A stretch of DNA of 64,000 bases from NCBI RefSeq assembly GCF_022605165.1, contig NC_063073.1, positions 1,860,001 through 1,924,000 on the forward strand, read 5' to 3'. The stretch is from Purpureocillium takamizusanense (taxonomy: Eukaryota > Ascomycota > Sordariomycetes > Hypocreales > Ophiocordycipitaceae). Below are positions 29,949 to 41,400 of this stretch, piece by piece. Each line of letters starts with the position of its first letter. Position 1 is the stretch's first letter. Below the pieces are notes generated by a model, which was not told where the DNA came from, did not search any database, and was given only the letters and a program-made list of their open reading frames with translations. The position numbers and the translations under genes are program-made.

Positions 29949-30943
29949 TTAGTCCTCGTCGCCAATCTGCATCCCCAGTCAGCGGCAGCCGTTGAGCGGG
30001 TTCACGGGGCCTCGCCGTGTCCTCCGACGTCCTCACTCACCTTGGGGGCCAGGTAGAAGCGCAGGTAGCTGCTGCCCGACAGGTTGTACTCGACCAGCAG
30101 CGGCACCTCGCTCGACAGGCAAATCTTGACCTGGCTGGACAGCGCCGCCGCCTTGCAAAAGTTGACCAGGTACTTGAGCGAAAACGTCAGCGTAACGGGC
30201 TCCGTCAGCTCAATGTCGACGTTGAGCTCGGGCTTCTCGACGTTGGTGTGGCTGCGCAGCGTCACCGAGCCGTTGCCGATGTCGCCGTTGCATGAGAACT
30301 TGACGCCGTCCTTGGACGCCTCGATGTTGACTGCGCCCCAATGTCAGCTCGATGGGATCCCACGGCAATCAAACGGACGAATGCTTGTGAGAGAGAGAGC
30401 TCACCCGACTCGGACATGGCGGCCAGGTCCGTGCAGATTCTCCGAAACTCGGACGCCGGCATGGCAATGGTGGCCGCGTACTCGGTCTGCGGGATGCCCA
30501 GGTGCTCCTGGTCAATGTCCATGAGCTTGAGGTCGTACTCGCTGATGCGGTCGTTCTCGCTGCTCTCAAAGACAAGGTTGAGCACGTCGGGCGCGTCCTC
30601 GGCCTTGAGCGTCAGTATGTCCTCGTTCTGCGCCGCCCGCAGCACCTTGGTCAGCGACGTCAGGTTCACACCCAGCGCGATGTTGCGGTCGCATCGGTAC
30701 GGCGAGAAGCCCTCGGCCTTGAGCATCATGGACACGAGCGCCACGTGCGAGTTGTCCATGGCCTGCAGCGCGATGCCCGAGTCATTGCAGTCAAAGTTGC
30801 AGTCCTGGACGAGGTCCTTGATGGCGTCCACCACCTAGTCGCACATCAGCACACTGGACACGCCTGTCGTGGACGCCGCAAGGGCTGGGGGGCGGGCTCA
30901 CCTTTTTCAGGATGTTAGCCTGCTCGAGCCGTGCCTCCAACAT
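29949..30943 (-). CDS. pol30: Proliferating cell nuclear antigen (PCNA sliding clamp)
   Basis: Four exons, 30902-30943, 30405-30834, 30041-30330 and 29949-29966, give 259 residues, the normal PCNA length. The homotrimeric ring holds DNA polymerases delta and epsilon and repair factors on DNA. Recognisable segments: [20 protein letters not shown] at the start, [32 protein letters not shown], the inter-domain stretch [32 protein letters not shown], and the C-terminal P-K-I-G-D-E-D, most of which comes from the 18-nt final exon. The usual sumoylated/ubiquitylated Lys of yeast (in the FSCNGD region, D-G-V-K-F-S) is kept. An exact MCB box lies 356 bases upstream of the ATG. Identification is certain. 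Confidence 0.98.
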
Positions 30944-31298
30944 GGCTGCGTCTGTGTGTCTGGGTCCTTTGCTGCCGTCAGCTCTCGGTTGCCGGCGCGC
31001 CTCGTGAAGAGGAGGGTGTCGCGAACCTTGGGAGAGAGTGGCGCGTGAGTGAAAACGGTGCGTGAGGGGAAAGGGCGGTGACCGTGCGATTGGCCGAGCG
31101 GGCAAGAAGCTCTTGTGGCTACGTGTGACGACGAGAAAAGGACGATGGCGGAGAGATTGGCGAGTGAAGGAGTTTTTGGGCGATGTGCCGAGATGTGTCT
31201 GGGTGGTGTCTGTGCAGGTTGCGTGCAGCGCGCGGGAAGGGAGAGAGAAAGTTGGAAATGCAGGGCCAGGCACTTAACGCGCGTGCACGAGAAGCCAG

Positions 31299-31304
31299 AC
31301 GCGT
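31299..31304. promoter_or_regulatory. MCB element (ACGCGT) upstream of PCNA
   Basis: An exact palindromic ACGCGT 356 bases before the minus-strand PCNA ATG. ACGCGC at 31277 is a near match. PCNA is an MBF target in both model yeasts; regulation here is inferred. Confidence 0.55.
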
Positions 31305-31559
31305 CGCGGCGGGGTCTGGGAGCTCCCTGTGACGCCAACCTTGCGCGCGCGCGCGGGGCAAATTGGAAAGAGCCCGCCTCTGGGGCTGACTTGGACTGAC
31401 TCCACTAGCAGTTGACTTCGTTACTACTGGGTCTCGCCAGACGTGTCGTACAGTGGGGTTCAATGGGCGCGGCCGTTGGGGGCCTGGGCGCACTGCAAGG
31501 CACGACTGCCCACCCGTTCTCGTGGTATAGCTCGGGTGAGCCCAAGCTTCCAAGGTTGT

Positions 31560-31612
31560 TCCTAGGTAAGGCACTTGCCTACCTACTAGGTACCTAGGTA
31601 TCATTAGTACTA
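31560..31612. repeat. CCTAGGTAAGGCAC palindrome-rich repeat
   Basis: AGGTAAGGCAC is followed within 20 bases by TACTAGGTACCTAGGTA. The AGGTAAGGCAC string recurs exactly at 60323, again followed by CTAGGTA, marking a short dispersed repeat. Confidence 0.65.
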
Positions 31613-31963
31613 TTGGAAAGTGTTTCATGGCACTGGCCGGGCGGGCTTCAATTGCTGATCAATCTTGATTCCCTACAGTCCTACTACCTATAGGTAGGAC
31701 CCCACTGATTATCGACAACTCAATGAAACATTGCAGCTATACCAGAGAATGTAAGATGCTAGTCCAGACGCCCTCCCAATTCGTACGAGACGAGACCATG
31801 AACACCATAATAGGACAAGGAACACTCCCAAAGTGAACACCTTCCCCTAGTATTGCTGGAATACCGGCCCTCGAGAAAAGACAAAAGGGCCTCGGAAACC
31901 CCGTGCGCCTGTTCGTGCTGTGTTGTACAAGTAGGTAGTTAGTAAGTAGCTAGGAGCTGCTGC

Positions 31964-34107
31964 TCACATCGACACCCGTCCTGGTGTCGCCGGGGTGCTG
32001 GCCCGGTTTCTCGGCCGCAGGTTGATGACCGTCTCGAGCTCCCGCAACATGCCCCTCGTCGCGTCCATCTGCTGCCTGGCCAGCGCCTTTTGTTCTCGTT
32101 CGTCTCTCATCTTGGCGATTCGCTCCTCTCGCGTCAGCAGGCTGCGCGGTCGCGGCAGCGCCACCGCCTCAAACACCTCGGGCGTCTCGGGCTCCGGCGC
32201 CTCCGAGCTGGCCGGCGACTCTCCCGTCAGCGCCTTGAGCGCGTCCGCCGTCCCGCCCTCGCCCACCGTCGTGAGACCGCTGAGCGACGTCGTCGGCGAG
32301 AGGGCCGTGCTCATCGACGAGAGCCTCTTCTCGTTCCTATCGATGCCGAGAGCCAACGCCGCCTTGCCCTCTTCCCACGCCGTCATGAGCTCCTTGAGGT
32401 CCACGCCGATGGATTCGTACTGCGACATGAGGTTCGGCCCCAGCTCCGACACGTCGTTGGAGTCGTCGAGCGCCCGGTCCGACTCCTCCCGTAGAAGATG
32501 GAGCTTGGCCTGCAGGCCTCTGATCCCCGTCGACAGCGAGTTGAGCTTGCGCAGCTGCGAGCGCCAGCGCTCCCTGTTGGGCGTGAGAGGTATCTTGGGA
32601 GTGGCTGGGACGGGAAAGGCTGCGTCACGAGTCAGTATTTGGGTCACGGCGCATCTTCGACCTGTCAAACTTACACTCCTCCTCACTTAGGATGGACTGC
32701 ATCCTGAGGTACGACGCTTTGGTCGTGGAGTTTAGGCTGCGGAGCGACTCAACCGCCGTGCTCCACCGGAGCAGGTCGTTGCTCTCCCCATTCGCATCAA
32801 ATGCCAGCAGGGCGCAGAGAAGCATCTTCCGCGTCGTGTGGAATCGCGCGGCCAGGATCTTGAGCGTCCTCAGCGACTCGGCATCGTCAAACTCGTTTTC
32901 GTTGAAGCCCTGGAGCGCATCCGACATATCCAAGTCGCTGACATCGTACATGTCGTAGTACTTTTCCAGTTCCGTCTGCTCCGAAAAGGCCCTCACCACA
33001 GACGAGATGTGGTTGTACGTCTTAAGGGAGTCGCCCAGGGCGCTTTTGAGCGCACGCCGTAGTCGCACGCATTTTCGGCTCTGGCTGCGGTCCTCGAGGC
33101 GGCTGATGGGCGGCAGGGGTGCCGTGCTGCATCAAGTCAGTACGATGGCGCGCCATCCGAGAACTGCACATGGGGGCGACAAACATTCGATATCCCCGCG
33201 AAACCAACTCCACCTCTTGCACCAACGACAGGGTTGCCTCGGTCGCGCTATCAAAGTCATGCGAGTTGGCAACAAAAGCAACCACTTCAGACAGGGATTG
33301 TTCGCGTCGGTAACGCAGCCACTGCCGCTTCATGTAGACCTGGCCGACGAAGCCCGAGGCTGCGACCAGGGCCACCAGCACCGTGAGCCGCTTCCGTGTC
33401 ATGTAAGGTTTTGTGCTGCCACGGAGCCAGCTCAACACCACGGCGACGGCCAGGGCGCCAAGTATTGATGCTGCGATGCCTTCTGTCGATAGAAGCGCTG
33501 GGTTCGGCTCGGCCGTGGCTCCGCTAGGATTCGAGGTGAACGAGGCACGATGGCTGACGATGGAGTGGCCGCTGAGCAGCTGCGACGCGATGATGGTGTA
33601 GCGGAACTGCTCGAGGAACTTTGCATTGTCGGCGCGATCGATACTCGCGACTACCGCTGCCTGCTCGGCGCGTCAGCGCATCTTGGGTTGTAGGACGCTG
33701 TCGTCGCGGAGAAAACAAAAAGGGGGGGGGGCGAAACATACAGAGCAGTTCCGCCGGAGGGTCCGCAACGTAGAGGAGCGCGACGCTGTAGATATGGCGC
33801 TCGGTATCGCAGAATGTATCGCGGGCGACGGCGCGCTGCGGAAACGAGCCTTGACCAGCGGGCGGCCGGTGGGCGCAAAGGGAGAGGGGCTGGCGGGCGG
33901 TGAGGAGTCGCATCGTGACGACGACGGCGGACGTGGCGGGGAGCTGTCGACGGCCGCCCAGTCGACGTCGGAACCGTCTCCTCCATCTGCGGCGGCGTCA
34001 ATAAAGATGGCCGGCTGCTGGCTAGCTGGCTGTGCAAGAGGGAGCGGCGCATGCGCACCTTTGAGGTATTCCGCGAGGGGCGTCTCATCGTAGACGACGG
34101 GCTCCAT
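31964..34107 (-). CDS. Vezatin/Inp2-like peroxisomal myosin-binding membrane protein
   Basis: Four exons, 33742-34107, 33185-33660, 32675-33126 and 31964-32619, give 649 residues. The family (vezatin, 'myosin-binding motif of peroxisomes') includes yeast Inp2, the peroxisomal receptor for myosin V in organelle inheritance. The start MEPVVYDETPLAEYLKG is followed by a Pro/Ser-rich stretch, then NAKFLEQFRYTIIASQLLSG, two adjacent membrane segments (GIAASILGALAVAVVLSWL; RLTVLVALVAASGFVGQVYM) and cytosolic helical parts (LVQEVELVSRGYR, LPPISRLEDRSQS, SSVVRAFSEQTELEKYYDMY). The C-terminal part is coiled (REERIAKMRDEREQKALARQ). The weakest call is the exon 1/2 junction: the last 60 codons of exon 1 are open in two frames, so a further small intron may exist. 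The exon 2/3 donor is a weak GTTTGT. Confidence 0.8.
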
Positions 34108-35529
34108 CGCGGCGAGTGCTACCTTGGAGAGCGGGCAGAGCCTGGAGCGCCGGCGCGCCAGGCCGCCGCGGGCTGCAGAGTCGCGACTGAGCTCTGCAGC
34201 AAGAAGGAAAGGGGCACAAAAGAGATGATGGGATAGGACAGTGGTATGCCGTGAAAAAGGAAAAAAATAAAAGAAAGCTGCAGAAATCGTGCGCCCTGCA
34301 CGGTGTGAGCCGATATAGGAAAATAGGTTGGTAGGTAGGCAAGAACGAGGATGTACAGAAGGAAGACGTGTGCGCTCAGGGGACGATGGATGGGATTCAT
34401 TTGTTGCTCCGGCCAAGTAAATCGACGCCAAGGCCCAAGATAGCTGGGCGCTCGACAGGGTTTCCGGGGTGGCGCCGCGAGGATCCGTGGGCATCGCTGC
34501 AGGGATCAGCCGGAGATTGAGGGGGAACCCTGACCGCTGGAGGCTTCGTGTTTTAGGGGGGTCTCAACCATCGACAACACCCGACGCGACTGGTCAGCGC
34601 ACAACAACCTTGCATTTGGTGGCCACCACCTCACTGAGGCCCGTCGCGTCGCGCCAAACGGTGGGCTGCCTGGAGTCTGTCCCACGCTGGGCAGCCCAGG
34701 CCAGACTCTCGACTATATTTGTACTTTGAAGCTTACCTACCTAGTACTTCGTACATCTACGGCAGCGCCTCCGATGCATCCTCTTGATGTGCACACAGAC
34801 AAAGCCACATGACGATGCAGACTGGCGCGGCTTAGCCATCGCTCCCGCTTGCTGCCCAGCTTACAGCTCCCCCATGGAGGCCGACACCATGGCAGGCCCA
34901 GGACCTTTTCCAGCATCGAAGTGTCGTGCAAAGCCTCGGTGCTATCAGGCTCTATAAGCCGAAGTTATCACGTCGCAGTCGGTGACATCATTGTCCTCGA
35001 GCCTGAGGAAATGATCCAATGGGACTCAGTTGCCGATAGCGGGCCACATAGACACATTGTCTTATTAGTTACGTATCATGATCTGGATGATTCAAAATGC
35101 GTATCCATGCGGGCGCGTGAGGAGCGGCGGACGGGTCAGTTACTGTGTCACTTGAATGCCATAGTTTAGCGGCTCAATGTCAAGGTCCATCTCGGTCTGC
35201 TGTGCAGTACAGGTACTTCGCAGGTGCGGGTCCTGCTCCGCGCAAGAAACCACAGCTGCCCCAGCCGTGCGACACCCACCAAGTGACCAAAGTTATCAGC
35301 CCCGGTCTCAAGTTTCTCCGGCCTCCGGCAGAACACCAAGATTCCCTAGTCTCGAGCCAACCACCGCAGGCTGCTCAACAGCTATTTGTGCCAATTGGCA
35401 ACTTCCAAGACTGCGAAACGCAGCGTCAGCCAGTCTCGCCCGGCGGACTCAATCGTCTCCTGCCATTGCTCTCCCCTCATGATCACGCAGCAACAGCCTC
35501 GTTAATCATCGCCTCTCCGCCCGCCGCCA
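34108..35529. other. Divergent intergenic region
   Basis: Shared upstream region of the vezatin-like (-) and helical mitochondrial candidate (+) genes. GTAC/CCTAG strings occur near 34733-34755. No gene recognised. Confidence 0.5.
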
Positions 35530-37608
35530 ATGCCCGTGCGCTCCCCGGCGCCATGCCGGCGCGTCGCGTCCAGGCGGGCGACAGCCTCAAGTCCGGTCGG
35601 GATCTGGGTCACCGATTCTATGCTCGCCCAGGCCATTGAGCAATACCATCGAACCGTCCTGCCACCATGCAGACGACCCCTCAACTCCCACGCGGGGCCT
35701 CTCGAGAGCCGTCGCCGCGCGGGCAAGCGACATATGACAGGCCTCATGTCTACCTCGTCGGCCTTTCCACCCATTTGGCAATTCGACGTGCCCTCTTCGA
35801 GCATACCTCAGTGGGAGGCGCCCACTGCTCCATCGTACCGACGGCAGAAGAATAAACAGCTCGGCGTGTCCGGGCTGTTCAACAACCTCATGGGATGGCT
35901 CGAGAACTCTGATGCAGACAAGACCCCTGTCTCATCAACCACGGACCCGGCGACCGCGGGCGTTGTGGCCATGGAGGCTCTCGCCGTCAGCGCTGACGCG
36001 CCACTTGATCAAGCACCCGAAGACAGATCGCGAGAAGCGGCGCCACCGCAAGGCCTTCCTACAGAGATCGCAGAGCTGAGAGCCCACATCTGCGGACTTG
36101 CCGAAGCCACCGAGACCGCTTTGTATCGACTTTGCACAACCTGTCGACGGTCGCTGCGACAAAGAATTGGACGTGGCGAGCTCACTGTCGATGGCTTGCT
36201 TCTCGCTCTGGACCCGCTCGATTTGACGACGAGGAGTCGCATCCCCTCCGTCACGACTGCGAACAAGATGGCTGCCATGCTTCGTCGCACAATCTTGGCA
36301 GCCATGTCGGATGCTCGACAACGAAACGCGTTGTTGGTCGCCCCTGAGCTGTGGTCAACGCTGGCGCAACAGGTTTGCGGAACAAGCGCCGACAACCACG
36401 ACGTCCAGCTTTTTTGGAGGTTGATGAATGTGATGCCACCTTCCTTGCGAGCGCAAATCCCCCAAACTCAACTCGCGGCGTTTACGTACGCATTTGTGGC
36501 AGCTCAGGCCAATCGCCATAACCTGTTCCCACACTGGTCGGCCAGGGCGGCAAGGTTCAGCAACGCTATACAGAAACTTGATGGCAGTCAACGCCAAAGC
36601 TTGGATGAAGCGATGGAGCGATACTTGCAGGAGCAAGACTGGGTATCAGAGATATCCCGACGCATGCGCTTCTCGTGGCTCATTATCAAAGCCTACGATC
36701 CAACTGCCACCACTCGGCAATTTATTGCCTCCCAGAAGGCGGCGATGGAGCCAAGTGTACGGTTGAACAGCATGCAGCTCTGGCAGTTTCTAGCAGCCAG
36801 GCTCGTCGCCACTGGAACTTTGGACCGAGAGCGGGGCAAGGCATTGATGGAGACCGAATATAACGCCATGAGCCAGCGCTGGACACAGCTGGTCATGGCC
36901 GTTCTGACGTCGAAGAATCGTGACAACGGCTTGCGGGAGGTCTGCGCGTGCTTGAACGGCATTGGGGAGTTTGACACCGCTGCCCAAGCCCTGACATCAG
37001 CGCCGATTCGCCACCTACGCATGGATGCCATACAAGCCATCGCAATGGCCTGCAACGACCACAACCAGGCAGTACAGCTGTACGAAGCCGTCGAGCTTAA
37101 GGAGGGCTCCCGGCACAAGGTCAGAGCATGGAAGTGGTCCACGTGGTCCGCGTACGTCGAAGGCATGATCAAGGACCCCATGATGGATCCCGCGCGCGTC
37201 TGGCAGGTCCTCAACCTGAAGAGGCACTCGGTCAGCGGCAGGGTTGCGCGGCCCGAAGTGGCCGCCGACGACGACGAGGTCAAGGCGAAGACGCAGCTGC
37301 TGGACCAGATGGGCCGGTGGTTCATGGAGGCGCCGCACCTCAACAACCGGCAAGTGCTGCGCCAGGTGCAGCGCTGCGTCGCCTCCCAGCGGGCGCTCAC
37401 CAACGGCGTCTCGTCGCGGACGCTGGCCAACGTCGCCGAGGTCGTCACGCGCGACCTCGACAAGGGCGAGCGCGGCCGCACGTCTCGCATCCGCTGGCTC
37501 GTCGGCATGGTCGAGCAGACGCACGGCGCCGACGGGGCCCGGCGCGCGGCCAAGGCCCTGCAGGGCTGGCGGTGGACGATTGACCGCTCGCGCGGGGGGG
37601 ACGCTTGA
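35530..37608 (+). CDS. Helical protein of unknown function, probably mitochondrial
   Basis: A single intronless frame of 692 codons. The first 24 residues (MPVRSPAPCRRVASRRATAS) are Arg/Ser/Ala-rich without acidic residues, like a mitochondrial presequence; later in-frame ATGs at 35620 and 35731 are alternative starts. From about residue 190 to the end the sequence is predicted almost wholly alpha-helical, with 30-40-residue units rich in Ala, Leu, Arg and Trp (for example WRLMNVMPPSLRAQIPQTQL, LREVCACLNGIGEFDTAAQA, MACNDHNQAVQLYEAVELKE, VWQVLNLKRHS). This resembles PPR/TPR-like solenoids of fungal mitochondrial gene-expression factors. I do not recognise an ortholog and assign no function. 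Confidence 0.75.
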   Translation: MPVRSPAPCRRVASRRATASSPVGIWVTDSMLAQAIEQYHRTVLPPCRRPLNSHAGPLESRRRAGKRHMTGLMSTSSAFPPIWQFDVPSSSIPQWEAPTAPSYRRQKNKQLGVSGLFNNLMGWLENSDADKTPVSSTTDPATAGVVAMEALAVSADAPLDQAPEDRSREAAPPQGLPTEIAELRAHICGLAEATETALYRLCTTCRRSLRQRIGRGELTVDGLLLALDPLDLTTRSRIPSVTTANKMAAMLRRTILAAMSDARQRNALLVAPELWSTLAQQVCGTSADNHDVQLFWRLMNVMPPSLRAQIPQTQLAAFTYAFVAAQANRHNLFPHWSARAARFSNAIQKLDGSQRQSLDEAMERYLQEQDWVSEISRRMRFSWLIIKAYDPTATTRQFIASQKAAMEPSVRLNSMQLWQFLAARLVATGTLDRERGKALMETEYNAMSQRWTQLVMAVLTSKNRDNGLREVCACLNGIGEFDTAAQALTSAPIRHLRMDAIQAIAMACNDHNQAVQLYEAVELKEGSRHKVRAWKWSTWSAYVEGMIKDPMMDPARVWQVLNLKRHSVSGRVARPEVAADDDEVKAKTQLLDQMGRWFMEAPHLNNRQVLRQVQRCVASQRALTNGVSSRTLANVAEVVTRDLDKGERGRTSRIRWLVGMVEQTHGADGARRAAKALQGWRWTIDRSRGGDA

Positions 37609-38463
37609 GGCATTGCCTGGCGGGGATGGACGGTCTCGAGGGACGTGTTGCCCATCTCTGCGGCCATGTCTAGATGGATAATAGATAGATACCCGAGGCA
37701 TGTAAGATGCAGGCAGCACGAAGCAGTAGTGGTATCACAATGGAACAGTGTCACTTTAAAATCACGCACGAAACGGTGAGAACACAGATCTTTTCATTCA
37801 TCGCACATCCATGTCTTGCTCGGATTGTCAGATTAAAATCACCGACTAAGTTTGTCTACGTGCGTAAAATCACCGCAACATTTGTGCTTTTCTCTTTTCC
37901 CGTCTCTCCAGCCCAAACCACAGGACTCGGAATGATCAAGAAGCCAGTAAGATACAGCCGTGACACAACAAACCAAACACAGAAATAGACCAAACAAAAC
38001 GTTGCAGGAAGAAAGAAAAAAGCACATTTGAGAGCCATAAATCGTAGCTTCCCAGCAAAACAAAATTGGGGGAAGCGGTCCATACAATGATGCAGCAAAC
38101 CAAGAACTAAAACACACAAACAAAGCATCAAACATCGTAACCGTAACTCAGTCAGTCAGTCCCCCCCTCTCTCTCGCGGATATCATCGTCATCGTCATCA
38201 TTGGGGCTTTTCCTCTCGCCAGACCCACTCTCCTATTTGTGCCAAAACCCCCTCCTTATCCCTATGGTATACACGCGCTCCGAGTTATGTGCGTCATCGC
38301 TGACCTCCAGAAGAAGAGTCAATGCCTGAATCCCCTCCCCTTTCTAGGGTCGGGGCCCGTGCCTGTATGTTCCCGTATGCCGTGCGCCCAAGAATATGTG
38401 TGCCTCCGTGTTGTGTGCGTGTGTGTGCATGTGTGTCCCGCGAGTGTGCCTCGATCAGTGCGC
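37609..38463. other. Convergent 3' flanks of the helical-protein and Leashin-like genes
   Basis: Relatively AT-rich (about 37740-38140), as usual for 3' regions. No gene recognised. Confidence 0.6.
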
Positions 38464-41400
38464 CTAGATACCGCCCTCCATGTATTCCGCCTCGGTGCCC
38501 ATGTGCTCAGTCACGACGCTAACGCGGCTGGGTGCCCCGAGGGAGGCGCCGCCTGCGTCGCTCGATGGCGTGAGATGCCGCTTGTTCTTGTCGCGGGCGA
38601 TGAGCACCTGGGCCGGGCAGACGACGATCTTGTCCTCGCCGACGCCAGCGTCGTCGCCCCGCTTGACGACGAGCGGGAAGAGCACAATGCGGACGATGGC
38701 GCCGCGCGCCTCGAGCTCCTCGTTGGTCTCGGCCATCTTGCCGCTCCGCTCGTTCATCATGGACGCGTCGAACTGGACCGTGGCGGCCAGCTCGCCGTCA
38801 GCGTCGTACTCGGGCTGCAGGGGCGGCAGCATCATGTACTCGGCCCGCTGCGTGCGCATCTCGACGGACAGATCGACCGCCTCGCGCATGACGCGCCGCA
38901 GTTGCGACTGGATCTGGTCCTCCAGATTGCTGGGCGGGGGTAGAATCTTGCACAGCGTCTGGAAGACAGCCTGAACGACGGCCTCGGTGTCGAGGTCCCG
39001 CTGAGCCTTGAAGTTTTCGCGCCTCGACAGCAAGGTCAGGGTGACGGCACGCCACTGCCGGACGGCCTCAGAAGGGCCGACATCTAGGAGGAGCTTCTCG
39101 AGCGACTTGAGCTTCTGTCGCTGCTCGCGATCCATGCCGAACAGGTATCGCGTAAAGACAAACTCCCAAATCATGTTCATCGTCATGGACATGAAGATGT
39201 CGCGACGCTTGACGCGGTCATTGAGGTAGGTGTCGACATCCGAGCCGTCGAGAACGGCGTTGTCGAGACGGTCAATCGTCTTCTCGTCGTTGATCTCGCT
39301 CGTGAGACGACAGGCGCGCATGTCGGAGAACTTGGAAAAGCGCAGGACCCACTGCTGGACGTGGGAGCAGAGTTGCTGGCAGCGGTTGTCAAAGTAGTCC
39401 TCGTCCTTGATGTCGAGGAAGTGGGCATCGGCAGCCTTGGAGTCGAGTATCTTTCGCTGCATGTCGCGGATCTGCTGCTTGGCCGCCTCGAGCTGGGCGC
39501 GCAGGTCGGCAATCTCGGCGTCCTTGGCCTGGAGGGACTCGTCGAAGCCGGTGTGGGCACCGCGGGCCTCGTCCAACTCGCGCGAGACGGTAGCGTGGCG
39601 GACCTCGAGGTCGGCGTAGCGGGCGCCGTTATCCTTGGAGGCGAGCTCGGCGTTTGCGCTGGCGAGCCCGTCGTTGACCTCGGTGAGGCGCGTCACTTCG
39701 TTTTGGAGGAACTGCAGGTTCTGCTTGAGCTTCTCGATCTCGGCGTCACGGTCCGAGAGGACGCTGGCGGCGCGCTGGCTGAGGTTCTGCTCGGCGTGAG
39801 CGCGGGCGTCGGTCAGAGCGCGGTTCTCGTCGAGGAGCTGCTGGACGCGGGACTCGAGCTCGAGAACCTGCATGCTCTGGCGGCGGCGCATGCTGTGCGG
39901 CCGGGTGGGCGACCGCGGCGAGCCGATGCGGCCCTCGCCGTAGCCGTCGAAAACGTCGGCCATGTCCTTGTCGCCGTCCCTGTTGGAGGAGGAGCGGACA
40001 CGGCTCTCATTGGCGACGGGGGCCGGTGGTGGCGACGGCGACGACTGGTCCCGGCGAAGCTTTGATGAGGAAGCAGCAGCAGCGACGGTTCCAACGGCGG
40101 CGGCTCCCAATGCTGCAGCGGCGGCATGGGCGGCGGTGGCTGGGGTGGAGCTGCGGCTGCCGCCAGCAAGGTTGCTGGAGCTGCTTTGTTGTCGGAGCGC
40201 CCGCAGGTCACCGCTCATGCGCTTGTCGATGCGGCGGAGCGGCGGGGGGGTGGGGGTTGGTGTGGTGCTTGTCGCCCGGGTGATGATGCCTGGGCTCTCA
40301 GGCCGCAAGTGCAGCGGCTCAGGCGTCCTGTGGCGCGAGAGGCTGAGGCTGGTGTTGGACGCGGACCGGCGCGGTTCGGCCCGAGGCCCCGCCGCTGCCG
40401 CCATGGCCATGGCCGCGCCGTCGCTGACGCTGCGTTCCTTGTCTTTGTCTTTGTCCGCGTCCAGCGACTCGTGCCATCTGCCCCCCCGAGCTTCTTCTCC
40501 TCCCCCCAGCTCGCCGTAGCTCTTCTTCTGCGTCGTCCTCCGCAGCCTCTTTTCCGGCTCCGGCGTCGCCACCGCGTATCCCTCCGGCCCCCGAAGCACC
40601 GGCGTGTCGTCTCGAACCAGCACCGGGGTCCCGTACGGCGAGTGTCGCGGCTTCTTGTCTTGTGATGGCTCTGGCGTGCGCGGCATCGCACGCGGTATGC
40701 CCTCCTCGGCCCAGTCTCCCGTGTGCACTCCGCTGTCCCGCTGCTGCGTCTCCTCGTCGCCAAACAGGTTGCTCCGCCGTCTCGTCGGGTTGGGCGACTC
40801 CGCCGCGAAGCCGCTGTCGCGATTCATCTCGGGCGTCGGCCAGCTGAGCTTGGTCGCCTCGTCTTCGGCCTCGGGCACCTCTTCGACCGCAGGCAACGCG
40901 CGTGCCGGCGATCGCCGAAACTCGCTCACCGCTGGCGACAGACTTCCCAGCCTCGCCTCTTCCTCCTCCCGCTCCTTCAGCAAGCCCCCTACCGGCTCCT
41001 CCACCTCGGATCCCCGTCGCAACAGCCCAACGTGGTGCTCGCTTGTTGTGCTCGCCTCCTCTCGCCCAAGAATTGGGCTCCCCGCGAACTCATCATCAAG
41101 ACGAGCGCCTTGGCGCGCAGTCTCCTTCCAGCCACTCTCCGACTCCGTGAAGCTCCCACTCATCGTAGTGATGGGAACCTCCTTGACCTTGCTCGGCTCC
41201 CCCATATCCAGATCGCCTGCCGCGACTGAGTCTCCCATGATCGCCCCCTTGTCCGCCTGTAAGCTCTTCTTGTCTGCGCCCTCCCATAGTGCTGGGTCAT
41301 CGAAAAGGTCGTCCTCTCGCTGATGTCGCTTGTCCACAATCTTGCTGCCCTTGCCCTTCTTCTTTTTCTTGTTGCTGCCTCCGAATCTCTGTGCCAAGAG

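Larger units (their letters stand above)
30944..31963. other. PCNA promoter and vezatin-like 3' flank
   Basis: No gene recognised. The PCNA-proximal half carries an MCB element and ACGCGC-type strings; the distal half holds a palindrome-rich repeat at 31560-31612 and an ACCTATAGGT palindrome near 31687. Confidence 0.55.
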
